64,000 nt of DNA from Odobenus rosmarus divergens (lineage: Eukaryota; Chordata; Mammalia; Carnivora; Odobenidae): NCBI RefSeq assembly GCF_000321225.1, contig NW_004450662.1, positions 1,192,915-1,256,914 on the forward strand. Direction: 5' to 3'. Under the pieces are notes generated by a model that did not search any database, was not told where the DNA came from, and worked only from the letters and a program-made list of their open reading frames with translations. The translations under genes and the position numbers were made by a program. Below, piece by piece: positions 21,326 to 31,599 of this stretch. Numbering within the stretch: the first letter of the stretch is position 1; every line of letters begins with the position of its first letter.

Positions 21326-21595
21326 TTTTTTTTTTTTAAAGATTTTATTTATTTATTNNNNNNNNNNNNNNNNNNNNNNNNNNNNNNNNNNNNNNNNNNN
21401 NNNNNNNAGATTTTATTTATTTATTTGACAGAGAGAGACACAGCGAGAGAGGAAACACAAGCAGGGAGAGTGGGAGAGGGAGAAGCAGGCTTCCCGCGGA
21501 GCAGGGAGCCCGATGTGGGGCTTGGTCCCAGGACCCCGAGATCATGACCTGAGCCGAAGGCAGACGCTTAACAACTGAGCCACCCAGGCGCCCCA
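21326..21595 (-). mobile_element. Can-SINE (arctoid type), antisense, contains assembly gap
   Basis: Reads poly(T), AAAGATTTTATTTATTTATT, the gap, then the CT tract complement and the head complement ending GCCACCCAGGCGCCCC. A perfect 15-base target-site duplication, CTCTGTGTCCATTTC, flanks it at 21311 and 21596. Confidence 0.95.
21358..21407. other. Assembly gap, 50 N
   Basis: Fifty N. The 18 bases before the gap reappear immediately after it (AGATTTTATTTATTTATT), so the contig ends probably overlap and the true gap is zero or negative. Confidence 0.95.
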
Positions 21596-21652
21596 CTCTG
21601 TGTCCATTTCTGCCCCTTTCCTCTAGGGCCATCCACCCCGTGTGACACCAGG

Positions 21653-21672
21653 AGATCACGTGATCGTGATCT
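21653..21672. other. Palindromic E-box cluster
   Basis: GATCACGTGATC (21654-21665) is a perfect 12-base palindrome centred on a CACGTG E-box, inside larger AGATCAC/GTGATCT arms. Confidence 0.6.
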
Positions 21673-21714
21673 AAGGCAAAGCTTTGGCCACTTTACTTCC
21701 CCCTTCAAAACCAT

Positions 21715-21765
21715 CATAGCACATCGTAAGTGCTCAGTTAATGTTGCGTGAATGAAATGCACTTG
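21715..21765 (+). repeat. L2 3' terminus, sense
   Basis: 'CATAGCACATCGTAAGTGCTC' then 'agttaatgttgcgtgaatgaaatg' matches the last bases of L2. Confidence 0.5.
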
Positions 21766-21829
21766 AGTGCGTCTACACTGCCTGAGCAGTAGCATGCAAA
21801 TCCCTCCCTCTGCTTAGAGAGGCTCCTAC

Positions 21830-22080
21830 AACCCAGTCTCAAGTTACCTCTTCAGCCTTATCTTTAACTACTGGCTCACGCTTGGCCCACTCCACAGATA
21901 ATTGGGCCATTGCTCTGCTCCGTAAGGAGCTTGTACTTTTCTACTCTACTCTGATCGTGGGTGGTCCTCAAACAAGAAATCTCCTCCCCACTACCCTCAC
22001 CCATCTCTCTGTGGCCAAGTGCCTTCCATCTGTCAAGACCCCGGTGGGATGCTCCTCCATAAGCCATATAAGGTCAGGCC
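21830..22080 (+). repeat. L2 ORF2 3' region, sense
   Basis: 'CAAGTTACCTCTTCAGCCTTATC', 'actactggctcacgcttggcccactcc' and 'gggccattgctctgctcc' resemble the L2 block 'ctacctctccagcctcatctc...cactccccg...ctccagcc'. Diverged. Confidence 0.5.
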
Positions 22081-22124
22081 TAAAAGCTGTGTTCAAGAAA
22101 GAAGGAGAGAAGCACATTAAGTTA

Positions 22125-22315
22125 CCTCCCAGGTCACAAAGTCACTTCGGTTCTCTGAATCTCTTTCGTATTCCTCTGTTTAAAAAAGTGGTATTGACTG
22201 TCCTTATCTCACAAAATTGCCAAGAGGATCAAATGAGATCATGTATGTGAAAGTATTTAGCAAATGATTATCTAGAGTTAAACAGTAATAATTACTATGC
22301 ACATATTGCGATGAT
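22125..22315 (+). repeat. MIR fragment, sense
   Basis: 'CGGTTCTCTGAATCTCTTTCG', 'aaattgccaagaggatcaaatgagatcatgtatgtgaaagtatttagcaaatg' is the second half of a MIR. Confidence 0.75.
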
Positions 22316-22359
22316 TAGTATACCTACATTTTTCTCTCCCTGATAAGCTCAAGATCTGC

Positions 22360-22680
22360 ATGAATACAGTAACCACGAGCCACATGTGGCCAGGGAGCAC
22401 TTGAAATGTGGCTGGTCCTAACTGAGATACGTTGCCAATAGAAATACACCTACCAGATTTTAAAGACTCACTACCAAAAAAAAGTAAAATATCCAATTAA
22501 TAATCTAATCAGCAACTTTTATAATGATCACACGTTGAATTAATATTGTGGATACATTAGCTTAAATGAAACGTACTATTGAAATAAATTCCACAATCTC
22601 TTTTTGCGTTTCACGGGGCTACCAGGAAATTTCAAATTCTATATGTAACTGTCGTTAGATTTCTTTTGGACATCACTGCC
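22360..22680. mobile_element. MER-type hAT element
   Basis: 'CAGTAACCACGAGCCACATG' with 'gagcacttgaaatgtggctgg' at the left and 'cttttggacatcactg' at the right match a common mammalian MER DNA element whose ends read cagtgctgtccaatag / ctattggacagcactg. I am unsure of the exact subfamily name. Confidence 0.7.
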
Positions 22681-23815
22681 CTGGAGAATTGGAAGCGTGC
22701 TATATTTTGTTCTATAGCCCCTTGTGGGAACACCATCCCTCTTTGTCGGATGGATTATGATGTGAGTACACTCTTTTCTTCATCCACTCGGGAATGTTCT
22801 GGTGGAGGTTTGGAGGTGATATCAGATTGTGTGAGGACAAGCTGGGTGCAGGGGCTCTGGATCTGCCATCACCTCCTCCGAAGTCTCCAGTGTGTTTGTG
22901 GCGATAGGTCACGCCCCACTGGTGCCCACCACTGTCACCGCCGCACCTCTCGGCGCTCCGAAGACATAGGGTACTGGCCTCACTTCCCCTTTCTCCTGGC
23001 CTGCCCCTCTCCTGGCCACCCTCTCCATGATTAGGGCCCACTTATCAGAAGGGGTGGGGAGGTGAGTTAGGGTGGGATCTTTCACAGGAAAGCGAAACTC
23101 ACCGATGAATCACCTGTAGGCTCCTCCCCTCCGGAGGAGTCGCTCCGGAGATCACAGCCCCCACGGTTCCCTTTGTAAACAATGGGGAATGGGAAACACT
23201 TGGCCTCCTGCAGGCAAAGAGGCAGTTACTTGGGTGGGAAACCTGGAGCCTTTCCTGCTGGGGTACATGATGAGGCCACCTGTCTTCTCTGGGACTCACT
23301 GCCAGAGCAAGGAGAGAAGCCAAAGGCAGTCGGGAGTCACTCAGACACGGTACTGGGACACTGAGCAGCCCCCTCCCCCCATGCCCACATTATTGAGCCA
23401 CCACCGAGGGCCAGGACCCTCCCAGCCCCTCCCTACTCACTTCCCCCCTCTTCCTCCTCAGGTAGCAGAACCTTGCTTTTGACACGGGAGACACAGTAAA
23501 GGGACAGCCCTGAGCAGATGCTTTGGCAGCCTGTTACCTTCAGGAAACACGGACGGGACCAGTGTCTCCATGAGGGAGCATCACCACCAGCCCCCTCTTG
23601 GCCGCAGCTGGTGATTACCAGTCCTCTCTCCAGGGCTGACCCACCAACACAGGCCTGCAGAAGACAACACCCAAAGTGGGGGCACTGTGGGGCCCTGCCT
23701 CCTTCTGACTCTGTAATACCATTTGAAGAGATTATACAACTTTTTTAAATAGAGTCTTAGCAGGCCTGGGAGAGGGATTTGTCTCTCCCGAGTGTCTTTT
23801 CTTCAGGATACGTGT
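22681..23815. other. Unique sequence
   Basis: No gene or repeat recognised. Local CpG clusters at 22935-22975 and 23115-23150 are too short for an island. The 122- and 109-residue frames on opposite strands of the same 370 bases cannot both be real, and neither has a domain. Confidence 0.4.
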
Positions 23816-24160
23816 CAGAAGGATTCTTAAATCTTCAAAAAACCTTCATCTCTCCGTGAGATGAGAACGTGGTAGCAGTAAGGCACAGTAAAAAACCTGC
23901 TGATAGACAGATGGAATGGTGTAATTATACGCAGGAGGGAGAGAGGGAGCGTTTGCTGAAATTATTAGTGTGGGCAGACAATTAGAGGCTTTTCCAGAAG
24001 ATTACACTTTTCCCTCCCATCTGCGCTCCATTTAGGAGTTTTTACATTCACAATGCTATTTCCTCCTCAGCTGTGCCATTTGCCATTTTGCCCAAATTAT
24101 TATTGTGCTTGACTTTGCGTTTGTTCAGACTTCCCCAGCATCTCGTCTTCACTTCTTGAC
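23816..24160. promoter_or_regulatory. Candidate conserved non-coding element
   Basis: Repeat-free block with GGTGTAATTATACGCAGG, GCTGAAATTATTAGTGTGGG, GACAATTAGAGGC and CCCAAATTATTATTGTGCTT. Dense homeodomain-type cores separated by GC-richer spacers. Regulatory role is inferred. Confidence 0.4.
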
Positions 24161-24164
24161 ACAT

Positions 24165-24260
24165 GCCGGCTCTTGGGAGCCTGCTCCCACTCTCCTCCTC
24201 GCCCTTCCCATCTCCTTTCCCTTCGCTCTCTCCTCCTCCTACTTCTCCTGCCCCCCAGTG
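24165..24260. repeat. Polypyrimidine tract
   Basis: C/T-only runs such as CCCTTCCCATCTCCTTTCCC and CTCTCTCCTCCTCCTACTTC. Confidence 0.75.
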
Positions 24261-24589
24261 GAGACTTGAAAATGTCTACCAGGAGTATGGCTGCTTTTTG
24301 GAGGCTGAGGGAGACGTGATCTGCCGTAAAGTAAGAGAAGGTGATTGAAGCGATCTGTAGCCCTATGTTCTGCCCCCTGGGACCCGCTCCAAAGCCATAG
24401 ACGAGGCTGAGCCCCCAGGAACGTGAGGCTGGCTGGACATTTAGAATCTGTGGTTTGGACCCGGAGGAGGGAACCAGTGTTCTCTTTCCATCCAGTTCTA
24501 CCTGAGTTCAGGTCATTGGGATTGGTCCACATCTTCGGATCTATAGGCACATGGCCCTAGAATCCAGCACGTTATTCATAATCCCTGTT

Positions 24590-24668
24590 CATTTATTCAT
24601 TCATTCAACACAAAGGCATTGAGCATCTATTGTGTCCCAATCTCGGGACTTAATCCCGGGAGGGAAGG
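24590..24668 (-). repeat. L2 3' terminus, antisense
   Basis: 'TTCATTTATTCATTCATTCAAC' followed by 'ggcattgagcatctattgtgtccc' is the reverse complement of the L2 end. Confidence 0.75.
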
Positions 24669-24674
24669 AGAGAA

Positions 24675-24842
24675 GCAACATTTATTCCGTGGCTGTTGCG
24701 AGTCAGGGCCTGCAAAAGGTACTTTGGCAAGTGGGAATTATTGGCTTCACATTCCAGGTGGGAAATGAGGTTCTAAGAAGTTGAGTTAGTTGCCCAAGTC
24801 AGAGACAGAGTGCCACAGCCTGGATCTCTGGCCCTCCCCTCT
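24675..24842 (-). repeat. MIR, antisense
   Basis: 'GGTGGGAAATGAGGTTCTAAG', 'gagttagttgcccaagtcagagacagagtgccacagcctggatctctgg' matches the antisense MIR 3' half. Confidence 0.65.
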
Positions 24843-24849
24843 AGGGAGA

Positions 24850-25060
24850 GCCGTGAGCCAGGGGGACAAAGGTCTGCAGAAGCCGGGAGGAAGAAGTGAC
24901 TAGGCATTTATGAGGAGCCCGAAGGGAGCATGCTGGAGTAGCGGGCTGAAGGATGAGTAGACGTCGGCCAGGGAGAGAAGCAAGGAAGGCGCATCGTGAG
25001 CCAAGAGGACAGCAGGTGTGTAAGGCGGCTGATTGAAAGGAAGGAGCCAACACTTCTCTT
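24850..25060 (-). repeat. Possible L2 fragment, antisense
   Basis: Purine-rich sequence ('aggagcccgaagggagcatg', 'gagagaagcaaggaaggcgcatcg') resembling the antisense L2 'ggcaaggaggccagtg' region, between two other old repeats. Weak. Confidence 0.35.
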
Positions 25061-25064
25061 TAAT

Positions 25065-25268
25065 GAATTTTTTTGTCCAACCTTTTCCCATTCATTACAC
25101 CATTTTATCCTCAGGCAACCCCCAGGCGGTCATCACCGTCTCCGCTAATGCAGATGAAGAAACAGAGGCTCAGGATGGGTGAGGAACTTGCTTAGAGAGG
25201 AAGTGGCACCATAGATCCACAGTCTGAGCCCCGGGCAGTCGGACTCTAGTCTAGCTCCTGACCTTGGT
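25065..25268 (-). repeat. MIR, antisense
   Basis: 'CATTACACCATTTTATCCTCAG', 'gcagatgaagaaacagaggctcagg', 'aacttgcttagagaggaagtggcacca' follow antisense MIR. Confidence 0.75.
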
Positions 25269-25299
25269 CTCCAGAGAGCTGAGGTATGTTTGGATAATG

Positions 25300-25820
25300 G
25301 TGTCTATTCGGCGTCACCAACAAGCAGTGCACAAGGTGCAGGCAGGAGGATCGCGTGCTTCTAAGGCAGGAAGGGAGCCTGATGTCAACTCACCAAGGGT
25401 CATATGAACGACACAACGGGTTTGGCCCAGACTGTGGCAATGCGGCCCCATTATGGGGTGTGGTGTGTTGGTGGTGTGCTATGTTGGTTGGCAGCGTCTG
25501 GCAGTTGATGGAGGATGGCCAGGAGGGAGAACCAGCCTGCAGGGGGCGGGGAGATCATTTGGAAGGTGGGTGCAGATGTCAAGGTGAGAGGTGATGTGCC
25601 TGAGGTAAGGCTGTGGGAGCAGGGGCAGGATTCGGAATCTGACTGGAGGTTGGGAATGAAGGAGACGCAGAGGAACTAGGAAGTTATAGCCTCAGAAACT
25701 GGACGGACAGTGTTGCTGTTAACCAAGCCAGGGCTTCAAGGAGGAAGAGGAGGAAGTTCGGGAAGAGAAGGGAGAAGAATGAATTAATCAAGAAGGAAAC
25801 TTTAAGCCATGAAGGCTCTC
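25300..25820 (-). repeat. Probable L2 fragment, antisense
   Basis: 'GAAGTTATAGCCTCAGAAACTGG' and 'acggacagtgttgctgttaaccaag' fit the antisense L2 block 'ggcctgagcaactgggtggatggtgttgccatttac'. Upstream purine-rich sequence (25360-25600) is consistent but not diagnostic. Confidence 0.45.
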
Positions 25821-26437
25821 TTCATCAAATCATCAGAGGAGGCAGCCGTGCCAAAGAACTGGGAATGTCCCCATGAATTGTAGATAATCTCACGCCATCC
25901 CACTAAAAATAAATTAAAAAATAAAGTTTTCCAGGTGACTCTACATCTGACCACCTGCTTGCATGTGTCTGTGGGCGATGGAGGATTCTCCCACTCCACA
26001 CTTTCTTCCCCTCTTGCATCTCTGCCCCAGCTCCACCTTTGCAGTGCTGCGGAGCCCCAGAGATATGGAAATCCACAGACAGGCAGGCACATGGAGACAC
26101 ACAGACAGACCCCACACTAAGGAATTGGTCCAGCCCTCATCAGAATTCTGGAAGATGAGTGGTGACCGACACTGCTGGCTAGTAAAGAAGTCAGGGACAA
26201 GGGGACCCCCAATGGCTCTGGAAGCCTTTGCTGAGCCTGGAGAGACGAGGGTGCATCGATGAAGGGCATAGAAGGTGAAGCCTTGGGGAATGTGAGAGGC
26301 ACTGATGCCAACTTTACCAGCCGAATGGAATTCGGGCTGCCATGTAACTGAGAGACTTGGGGGGTGGAGGGTGGTGAAGCTAATCCCAGGGGCTTTTGGG
26401 TCTCTGCAATAGTACAGACACATCAGCCAGCCCCAGG
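25821..26437. other. Unique sequence
   Basis: Nothing recognised. The long minus-strand frame at 25941-26423 (160 residues) overlaps plus-strand frames and shows no domain. Confidence 0.4.
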
Positions 26438-26565
26438 GCCAGGATTCAGGAAAGCTGATTGCACTTCTAACTCAGACACTGGCTTGGTGATCTTGGACAG
26501 CTCACTTTTTCTCTCAGATCCCTCTGGCCTCTTATAGATCTGTGATTCCTCTGATCACACAGATA
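26438..26565 (+). repeat. MIR fragment, sense
   Basis: 'AACTCAGACACTGGCTTGGTGATCTTGG' with 'cagctcactttttctctcagatccctctgg' matches the MIR core. Confidence 0.55.
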
Positions 26566-26599
26566 AGAGCAACCCCAGAAATTATCCATGAATAGAGTA

Positions 26600-26808
26600 C
26601 GGGCCGGCACACTTTTTCTATAAAGGGCCAGATAGGAAGTATTTCTGGCTATTGGAGCTCATTCACAGCTAATCATCTCTGCCTTCATAGTGCAAAAGCC
26701 ACCACAGACAGAACACAAACAAGTGGGCTTGGCTGTGTTCCAATACAGCTTTATTTACCAAAACAGACAGCGGCCAGATTTGGCCATTGTTTGCTGACCC
26801 CCGACATA
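26600..26808. mobile_element. hAT-type element, near-complete
   Basis: Ends GGGCCGGCACACTTTTTC and CATTGTTTGCTGACCCCCGA are inverted copies of each other. Inside are 'ataaagggccagatagg', 'tgcaaaagccaccacagac' and 'ggcttggctgtgttccaatacagctttattta'. Same family as 6926-7635, here without insertions. Confidence 0.85.
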
Positions 26809-26965
26809 GAGCATTCCGGGCACAGGGACCCTTGCAATCTTCCAAGCAAAGTGAAGGAGTGAGGGAGACTTCGTCCCTTGGAGAGACCCCCGGGCATGGT
26901 GCACAAGTCCAAAAGATGAGGTTAGGTGGGATGCTAAGCTGTGTCTTCCAGCTGTCCTCAGAAGG
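26809..26965. other. Unique sequence
   Basis: Nothing recognised. Confidence 0.4.
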
Positions 26966-26967
26966 GG

Positions 26968-27405
26968 CTTAACAATCAGTGAGTACCTACCTGTACTAGG
27001 TAAGTCCTTCTACATATACAAAATATCTGCATCCTCATTATTAACAACAGGCCTAGGGGCGCTTGAGTGGCTCCGTCAGTTAAGCCTCCTGACTTTTGGT
27101 TTCGGCTCAGGTCACGATCTCATGGGTTGGGAGATGTAGGGAGCCCAGATGGGGCTCCGTACTCACCACACAGTCTGCTTGTCCCTCTCCCTCCCCATCC
27201 ATTCTTCCAGGGCTCGCTCACTCTCTTCCCCCACCCCCCCTCTCAAATAAATAAATAAAATCTTAAAAAAAAAAACAAAAACAGCCCTCTATTCTTAACC
27301 TCTTTTACAGATTTAAAAAATAAAGTGTGGCTCATCGAGATTAGGCAACTGTCTTAAGATCACATTGCTTAGGGTAGAACCCAGATAAAACTTCAGAGAC
27401 TGAGA
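26968..27405 (-). repeat. MIR, antisense, split by a SINE
   Basis: Left part 'GTACCTACCTGTACTAGG' to 'catcctcattattaacaacag' and right part 'ttcttaacctcttttacagatttaaaa' to 'ggcaactgtcttaagatcac' together read as one antisense MIR once the SINE at 27056-27281 is removed. Confidence 0.65.
27056..27281 (+). mobile_element. Can-SINE (older caniform type)
   Basis: Head GGGGCGCTTGAGTGGCTCCG, then 'cctgacttttggtttcggctcaggtcacgatctcatggg' and a CT-rich tail to AAATAAATAAATAAAATC. The 'gacttttg...tttcggctcagg' centre is the older subfamily, unlike the arctoid copies. Flanks AACAACAGGCCT and AAAAACAGCCCT form an imperfect duplication. Confidence 0.9.
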
Positions 27406-28387
27406 AAGGCATAGCACCCTTCATTATCCAAAGAAGCAGACTCTTCTTTTCTTGAAGGCCTGGTCACAGCCCCCAAACCTCCACTCAGAGCAGCTTTCCC
27501 TGCACCCACCCAGAGCTGACTTGGCCCAGGCAATCATCCTCCACACTTTCCCTGCTTCCTCTGCAGTATTTTCCGTCCCCAGCTCTGAATGTCGTGGAGC
27601 GTGATGCTGACACAATCAGGCAGAATCCCCAGTCCAGAAAGCCCCACAGCCAGGGGAGACACAACTCCAGCACATGCGCTCTGGGATACACTGGAAAAGT
27701 ACAATTCACTTTAAATAGATTCCCATAAATAAGCAATAAAACAAGAACAGCCATTTGCAGTGAGCATTTCCAGGGTTTGATGAGCTAGCAGTTCGGACTG
27801 GGGGTGCGGGGGGGAGTCTTTTTCATTATTTCCCCATCCCTGCAATTTCTTTTTACTGCCTGATGACTTTGAAAGGGGGGAGGGGGGAAATGAATGTGGC
27901 CCCTTAGGGATGGAGCCACAGCTCCTATCTCCTGCTGCAGTCTACCAAGTTCAACTTCCCAATTGTCCGAGGGTTTCTTTGTGAGCTACGCCTCTATCCT
28001 TCTGCCTCTTTGGCCCCTGGCTGCCTTGGCCTGCCTCCCTCCACTGATAGGTTCCAAGCGTCCTGGGAGATGAGGTGGGAAGACAGGGGTGGGGTACCGG
28101 GGAAGGGCAAGAACTAGGAGACTGAGACCTGAAACCGGAGAATCTGAGTTTTATAAAGGTGTATCTAGAAGGCAAGTTCAGGGGGTGCAGCCAAGGCCAG
28201 GGCATAGTCAGAAATGTCTTCATTTCCTTTCTCTTTTTCTCTGATGTCAGATGTGATTCCTTCACTAGGAGGTAACCTGCCTCAGTTTACACTAACATCG
28301 AAAGCGATAGAGACTGCCACTGATAGACATTCCTTCTTTTTGGAAGCTCACCTGACTTAGAATCCATATTCTAGCACTCTAGCTATG
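27406..28387. other. Unique sequence with G-runs
   Basis: No gene or repeat recognised. G-rich runs lie at 27798-27815 and 27872-27890. No splice or coding pattern. Confidence 0.4.
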
Positions 28388-28445
28388 GGTGTATGTATGT
28401 GTTTGCGCACACACCCGTGTGCATGTGTCTGTGCGTGACATCACA
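28388..28445. repeat. Alternating purine-pyrimidine tract
   Basis: Imperfect TG/CA/GC alternation (TGTATGTATGTGTTTGCGCA, then ACACCCGTGTGCATGTGTCT). Confidence 0.6.
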
Positions 28446-28545
28446 CATAATTGTATGTTCACTCTGTTTGGAACCATGTCCCATACCATGAGCTACATGC
28501 TTCTACAGCATTCCAGCATAGTCTTTCTTTCCTTGTTGACTTTTC

Positions 28546-28746
28546 TTTTTTTTTTAATAAGATTTTATTTATTTATTTGACAGAGAGAAATATAGCAAGA
28601 GAGGGAACACAAGCAGGGGGAGTGGGAGAGGGAGAAGCAGACTTCCCCCTGAGCAGGGAGCCCAATGCGGGGCTCGATCACAGGACCCTGGGATCATGAC
28701 CTGAGCCTAAGGCAGACGCTTAATGACTGGACCACCCAGGCACCCA
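28546..28746 (-). mobile_element. Can-SINE (arctoid type), antisense
   Basis: Poly(T), GATTTTATTTATTTATTTGA and the full antisense body to 'accacccaggcaccca'. Perfect duplication TCCTTGTTGACTTTTC at 28530 and 28747. Confidence 0.95.
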
Positions 28747-28762
28747 TCCTTGTTGACTTTTC

Positions 28763-29204
28763 AAGCATTCTTCCCTTCCCGACAGGAAGTTTCCATCTTA
28801 GGACTTCCCACAATTCACCCTGTATTTCGAGCATAGCCTGCTGACAACCACCTTTGACTTTGCTCCTCATCTTGAGTCCCAGCCAATGCTTAAAACCAAA
28901 GAATCAGCTCTAACCAAGTTCTGATTTTTCTACTCCTATCAAGCCATTCTTTCCATTCCTCCGGAGTCACTGCCCTTCTTAGGACAATTTAGCCATGTGG
29001 AATCGCCGCAGAGTGGCTGCTCAGTGAAGCTCTCCTCAACAGCCATGCTGCCGACCCACGTTACAGATGGGGCACACAACTTCACATTTGATTTTCTGTT
29101 ACCATTTATTGTTCTCATGTTGTTTTGTATGTGTTAGTCTGCTAAGCTGTCTGAATATGAAAAACAACACACATTCATACAGACATTTCTCAATCATCCT
29201 CTCA
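28763..29204. other. Unique sequence
   Basis: Nothing recognised. Confidence 0.4.
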
Positions 29205-29725
29205 GTATCAGTTAGCTATGGCTGTGTAAGAAATAATGCCAAACTTAAGGGCTGAAAAATAATAAGCATTTCTTATTGCTCATTGAGCTGTGTGGCAGCT
29301 GGGCAGTTTTGCTAACCTGGGCCAGGATCAGCTAAACGTAACTGGACTCAGTCACCCATCTGTCATTAACCTGCAGTCATCTTGGGTGGCCACACTCACA
29401 TGTCTGGTGGTTGTGTGGCTGTTGGCAGCGGTGATAGAGGTCACTGGGCCATATATCTGGCATCATCCAGCCTGTTATCACAGGCCGGGCACACGGTGGC
29501 AGCAGGGCTCTAAGGGGGTGTGAAGAAGCATGAAACTTCAATTCAGAACTAGACACCCTCATTTCCACCACATTCTGTTGGCCACAGCAAGTCACAAGGC
29601 TAGTTCAGATCTGAGGAATAAGGAGATAGACTCTGCCCCTTGATGGGAAAATCAGCAGAGTCGCATTGCAAAGGGTGTGGATTCAGGGAGAGGGGGAGAA
29701 TTGTCTGCCATGTCCACTACTGGAC
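29205..29725 (-). mobile_element. MLT1C/D-type LTR, antisense
   Basis: 'GTTAGCTATGGCTGTGTAAG', 'gctgtgtggcagctgggcagttttgc', 'ggccacactcacatgtctggtggttg', 'cacattctgttggccacagcaagtcacaaggc' and 'gactctgccccttgatggg' are, in order, the reverse complement of the MLT1C/D LTR. About 520 bases, near full length. Confidence 0.88.
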
Positions 29726-30570
29726 GTATACATAACATAAACCAATTTTGGATTTGGTCAAATCCCAAAATTGGTTCTGTTGTAACTACACCCATTTATG
29801 TGTTCTCATCATCCTTTGTACCTAGCTCTGATCTCTTCCAAGGTTGGCCATGGTGTGGTCATCTCAGGACCCAGCTCATGGGGGGAAGGTCTTTGTTACT
29901 GCCAAATAGGTAATCCAGTTGAATAGGATCATCTATTGTTTGATGAGCCAACCCATGAATTCATAGGATGACAGTAAATAAAATATGAATCCAGTAAGTT
30001 TCATTGCCTCTCTTCATAAGCAATAAACAAGCATTCAGAACTTCTTCGGTCGAAGATGCTAGCCTAATCTTGCCCAGAGAATAGTGCAAGGATCAAGGAG
30101 AAGGGACATAGATGGGACTGTAGCTCATGGCATCTGGCCAGTCTCTCTCCTGCATGCACACGCTCTGTAATCACGTGCTCCAAGGTTTTCCTCACTCCAG
30201 ATCAGGGGCATCTGGGAGCTTTCCATCTGTGGCCTCACTCCCTTTCATCAGTAACAGTGACTCACGTTGAGACACAAATGAACTAAATACAGCCACTAAT
30301 CACATACTCTCATTTTTAGTCCATGAATGGCTCTTTTTATTTTATTTCTTTCTTAATTTATGTGTTTGTTCTTGTTTGTGACTTATGGATTGTTTTGGTT
30401 TTTGTTTTTGCTTTTGTTTTGGTGGAGGGACAAGGTTGATATGTTGGAATTTTCTGTAATAATTTTTTTTTTAATGTCGAACTGAACCAGAGATTCTTCT
30501 CTTGAACATTTGGCAGTAGTTTAGTGAGTGCTTACAGGGATAGCTCCCACCTTTTCTTTTCCTTGTAGTA
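29726..30570. other. Unique, T-rich sequence
   Basis: No gene. 30330-30470 is T-rich low complexity just upstream of the L1 copy and may be its degraded tail. Confidence 0.4.
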
Positions 30571-31430
30571 AAAAAGTAGAACATAAAACTTCCTACCTTG
30601 GCCACTTTTAAGTGCTCAGTTCAGTAGTGTTAAGTCTGTTCACATTGCTGTGAAACAGAGCTCCAGAACTTTTTCATCTCACAGTCTGAAAGTTTATACC
30701 CATTAAATAACAACTCCTCATTTCTCCCAACCCAGCCCCTGCTAACCACCATTCTACTTTCTGTTTCTATGAATTGGACTACTTCAGATACTTCATATAA
30801 GTGGAATCTGCAGTGTTTGTCTTTTGGTGATGGGCTTATTTCCCTTAGCATAATGTCCTCCAGGTTCATTCATGGTGTAACCTATGTCAGAATTTCCTTC
30901 CTTCTTAAGGATGAATAGCATCCTGTTGTATGTATCTCCCACATTTGTTTATTCACTCATCTGTAGGTGGACATTTGGGGTGTCTCTGCCTCTTGGCTGT
31001 TATGAATACTGCTGCTATGAATGTGCATGTGCCCCTACTTTCCAATGTCTGGAATACATACCCAGAAGTGGGATTGTTGAATCATATGGTAGTTCTATTT
31101 TTAATTTTTTAAGGAAACTCCGTACTGTTTTCCATAGCAGCTGCACCATTTTACATTCCCACTAGCAGGGCACAAGACTTGCAACTTCTCCACATCCTTG
31201 CCAACACTTGTATTTTCTGATTTTTTGATAGTAGCCATCCTAATGAGTCTGAGGTGATAGCTCATTATGGTTTTCATTTGCATTTCTCTGATAATTAGTG
31301 ATGTCGAGCAGCTTTTCATATGCTGGTTGGCTATTTGTATCTGGGAGAAATATTCAAGTTCTTTGCCCATATTTTAATTGATTCTCTGATTTTTTTTGTT
31401 TCTATTGTTGCATTTGTGTATTTTTAAATA
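30571..31430 (-). mobile_element. L1 (L1M) 3' region, antisense
   Basis: 'AGTGCTCAGTTCAGTAGTGTTAAG', 'gctaaccaccattctactttctg', 'cataatgtcctccaggttcattcatgg', 'catacccagaagtgggattg', 'accattttacattcccactagcag' and 'gtagccatcctaatgag' are the well-known antisense L1 3' blocks in order. Confidence 0.92.
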
Positions 31431-31599
31431 CTTTGATAAATGTCCATTCAATCACCCACAATCAAGAAAACTAGAGCATTGACTTCAGTCTGAATTGCAT
31501 CCCCATCTTCTTCTGCCCGAAGTAACGAAGGGCCATCTTGAATCTTATGTTTGTTATTGCCTTGCTTTCCTTTTCTTTTTTTCAAATGAAGTTTTATTA
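31431..31599. other. Sequence between two L1 segments
   Basis: Probably degraded L1 3' UTR ('cccacaatcaagaaaactagagc'), but no firm match. Confidence 0.35.

Noticed and set aside
25941..26423. 160-residue minus-strand frame
   Set aside because: Overlaps plus-strand frames, no domain or exon structure.
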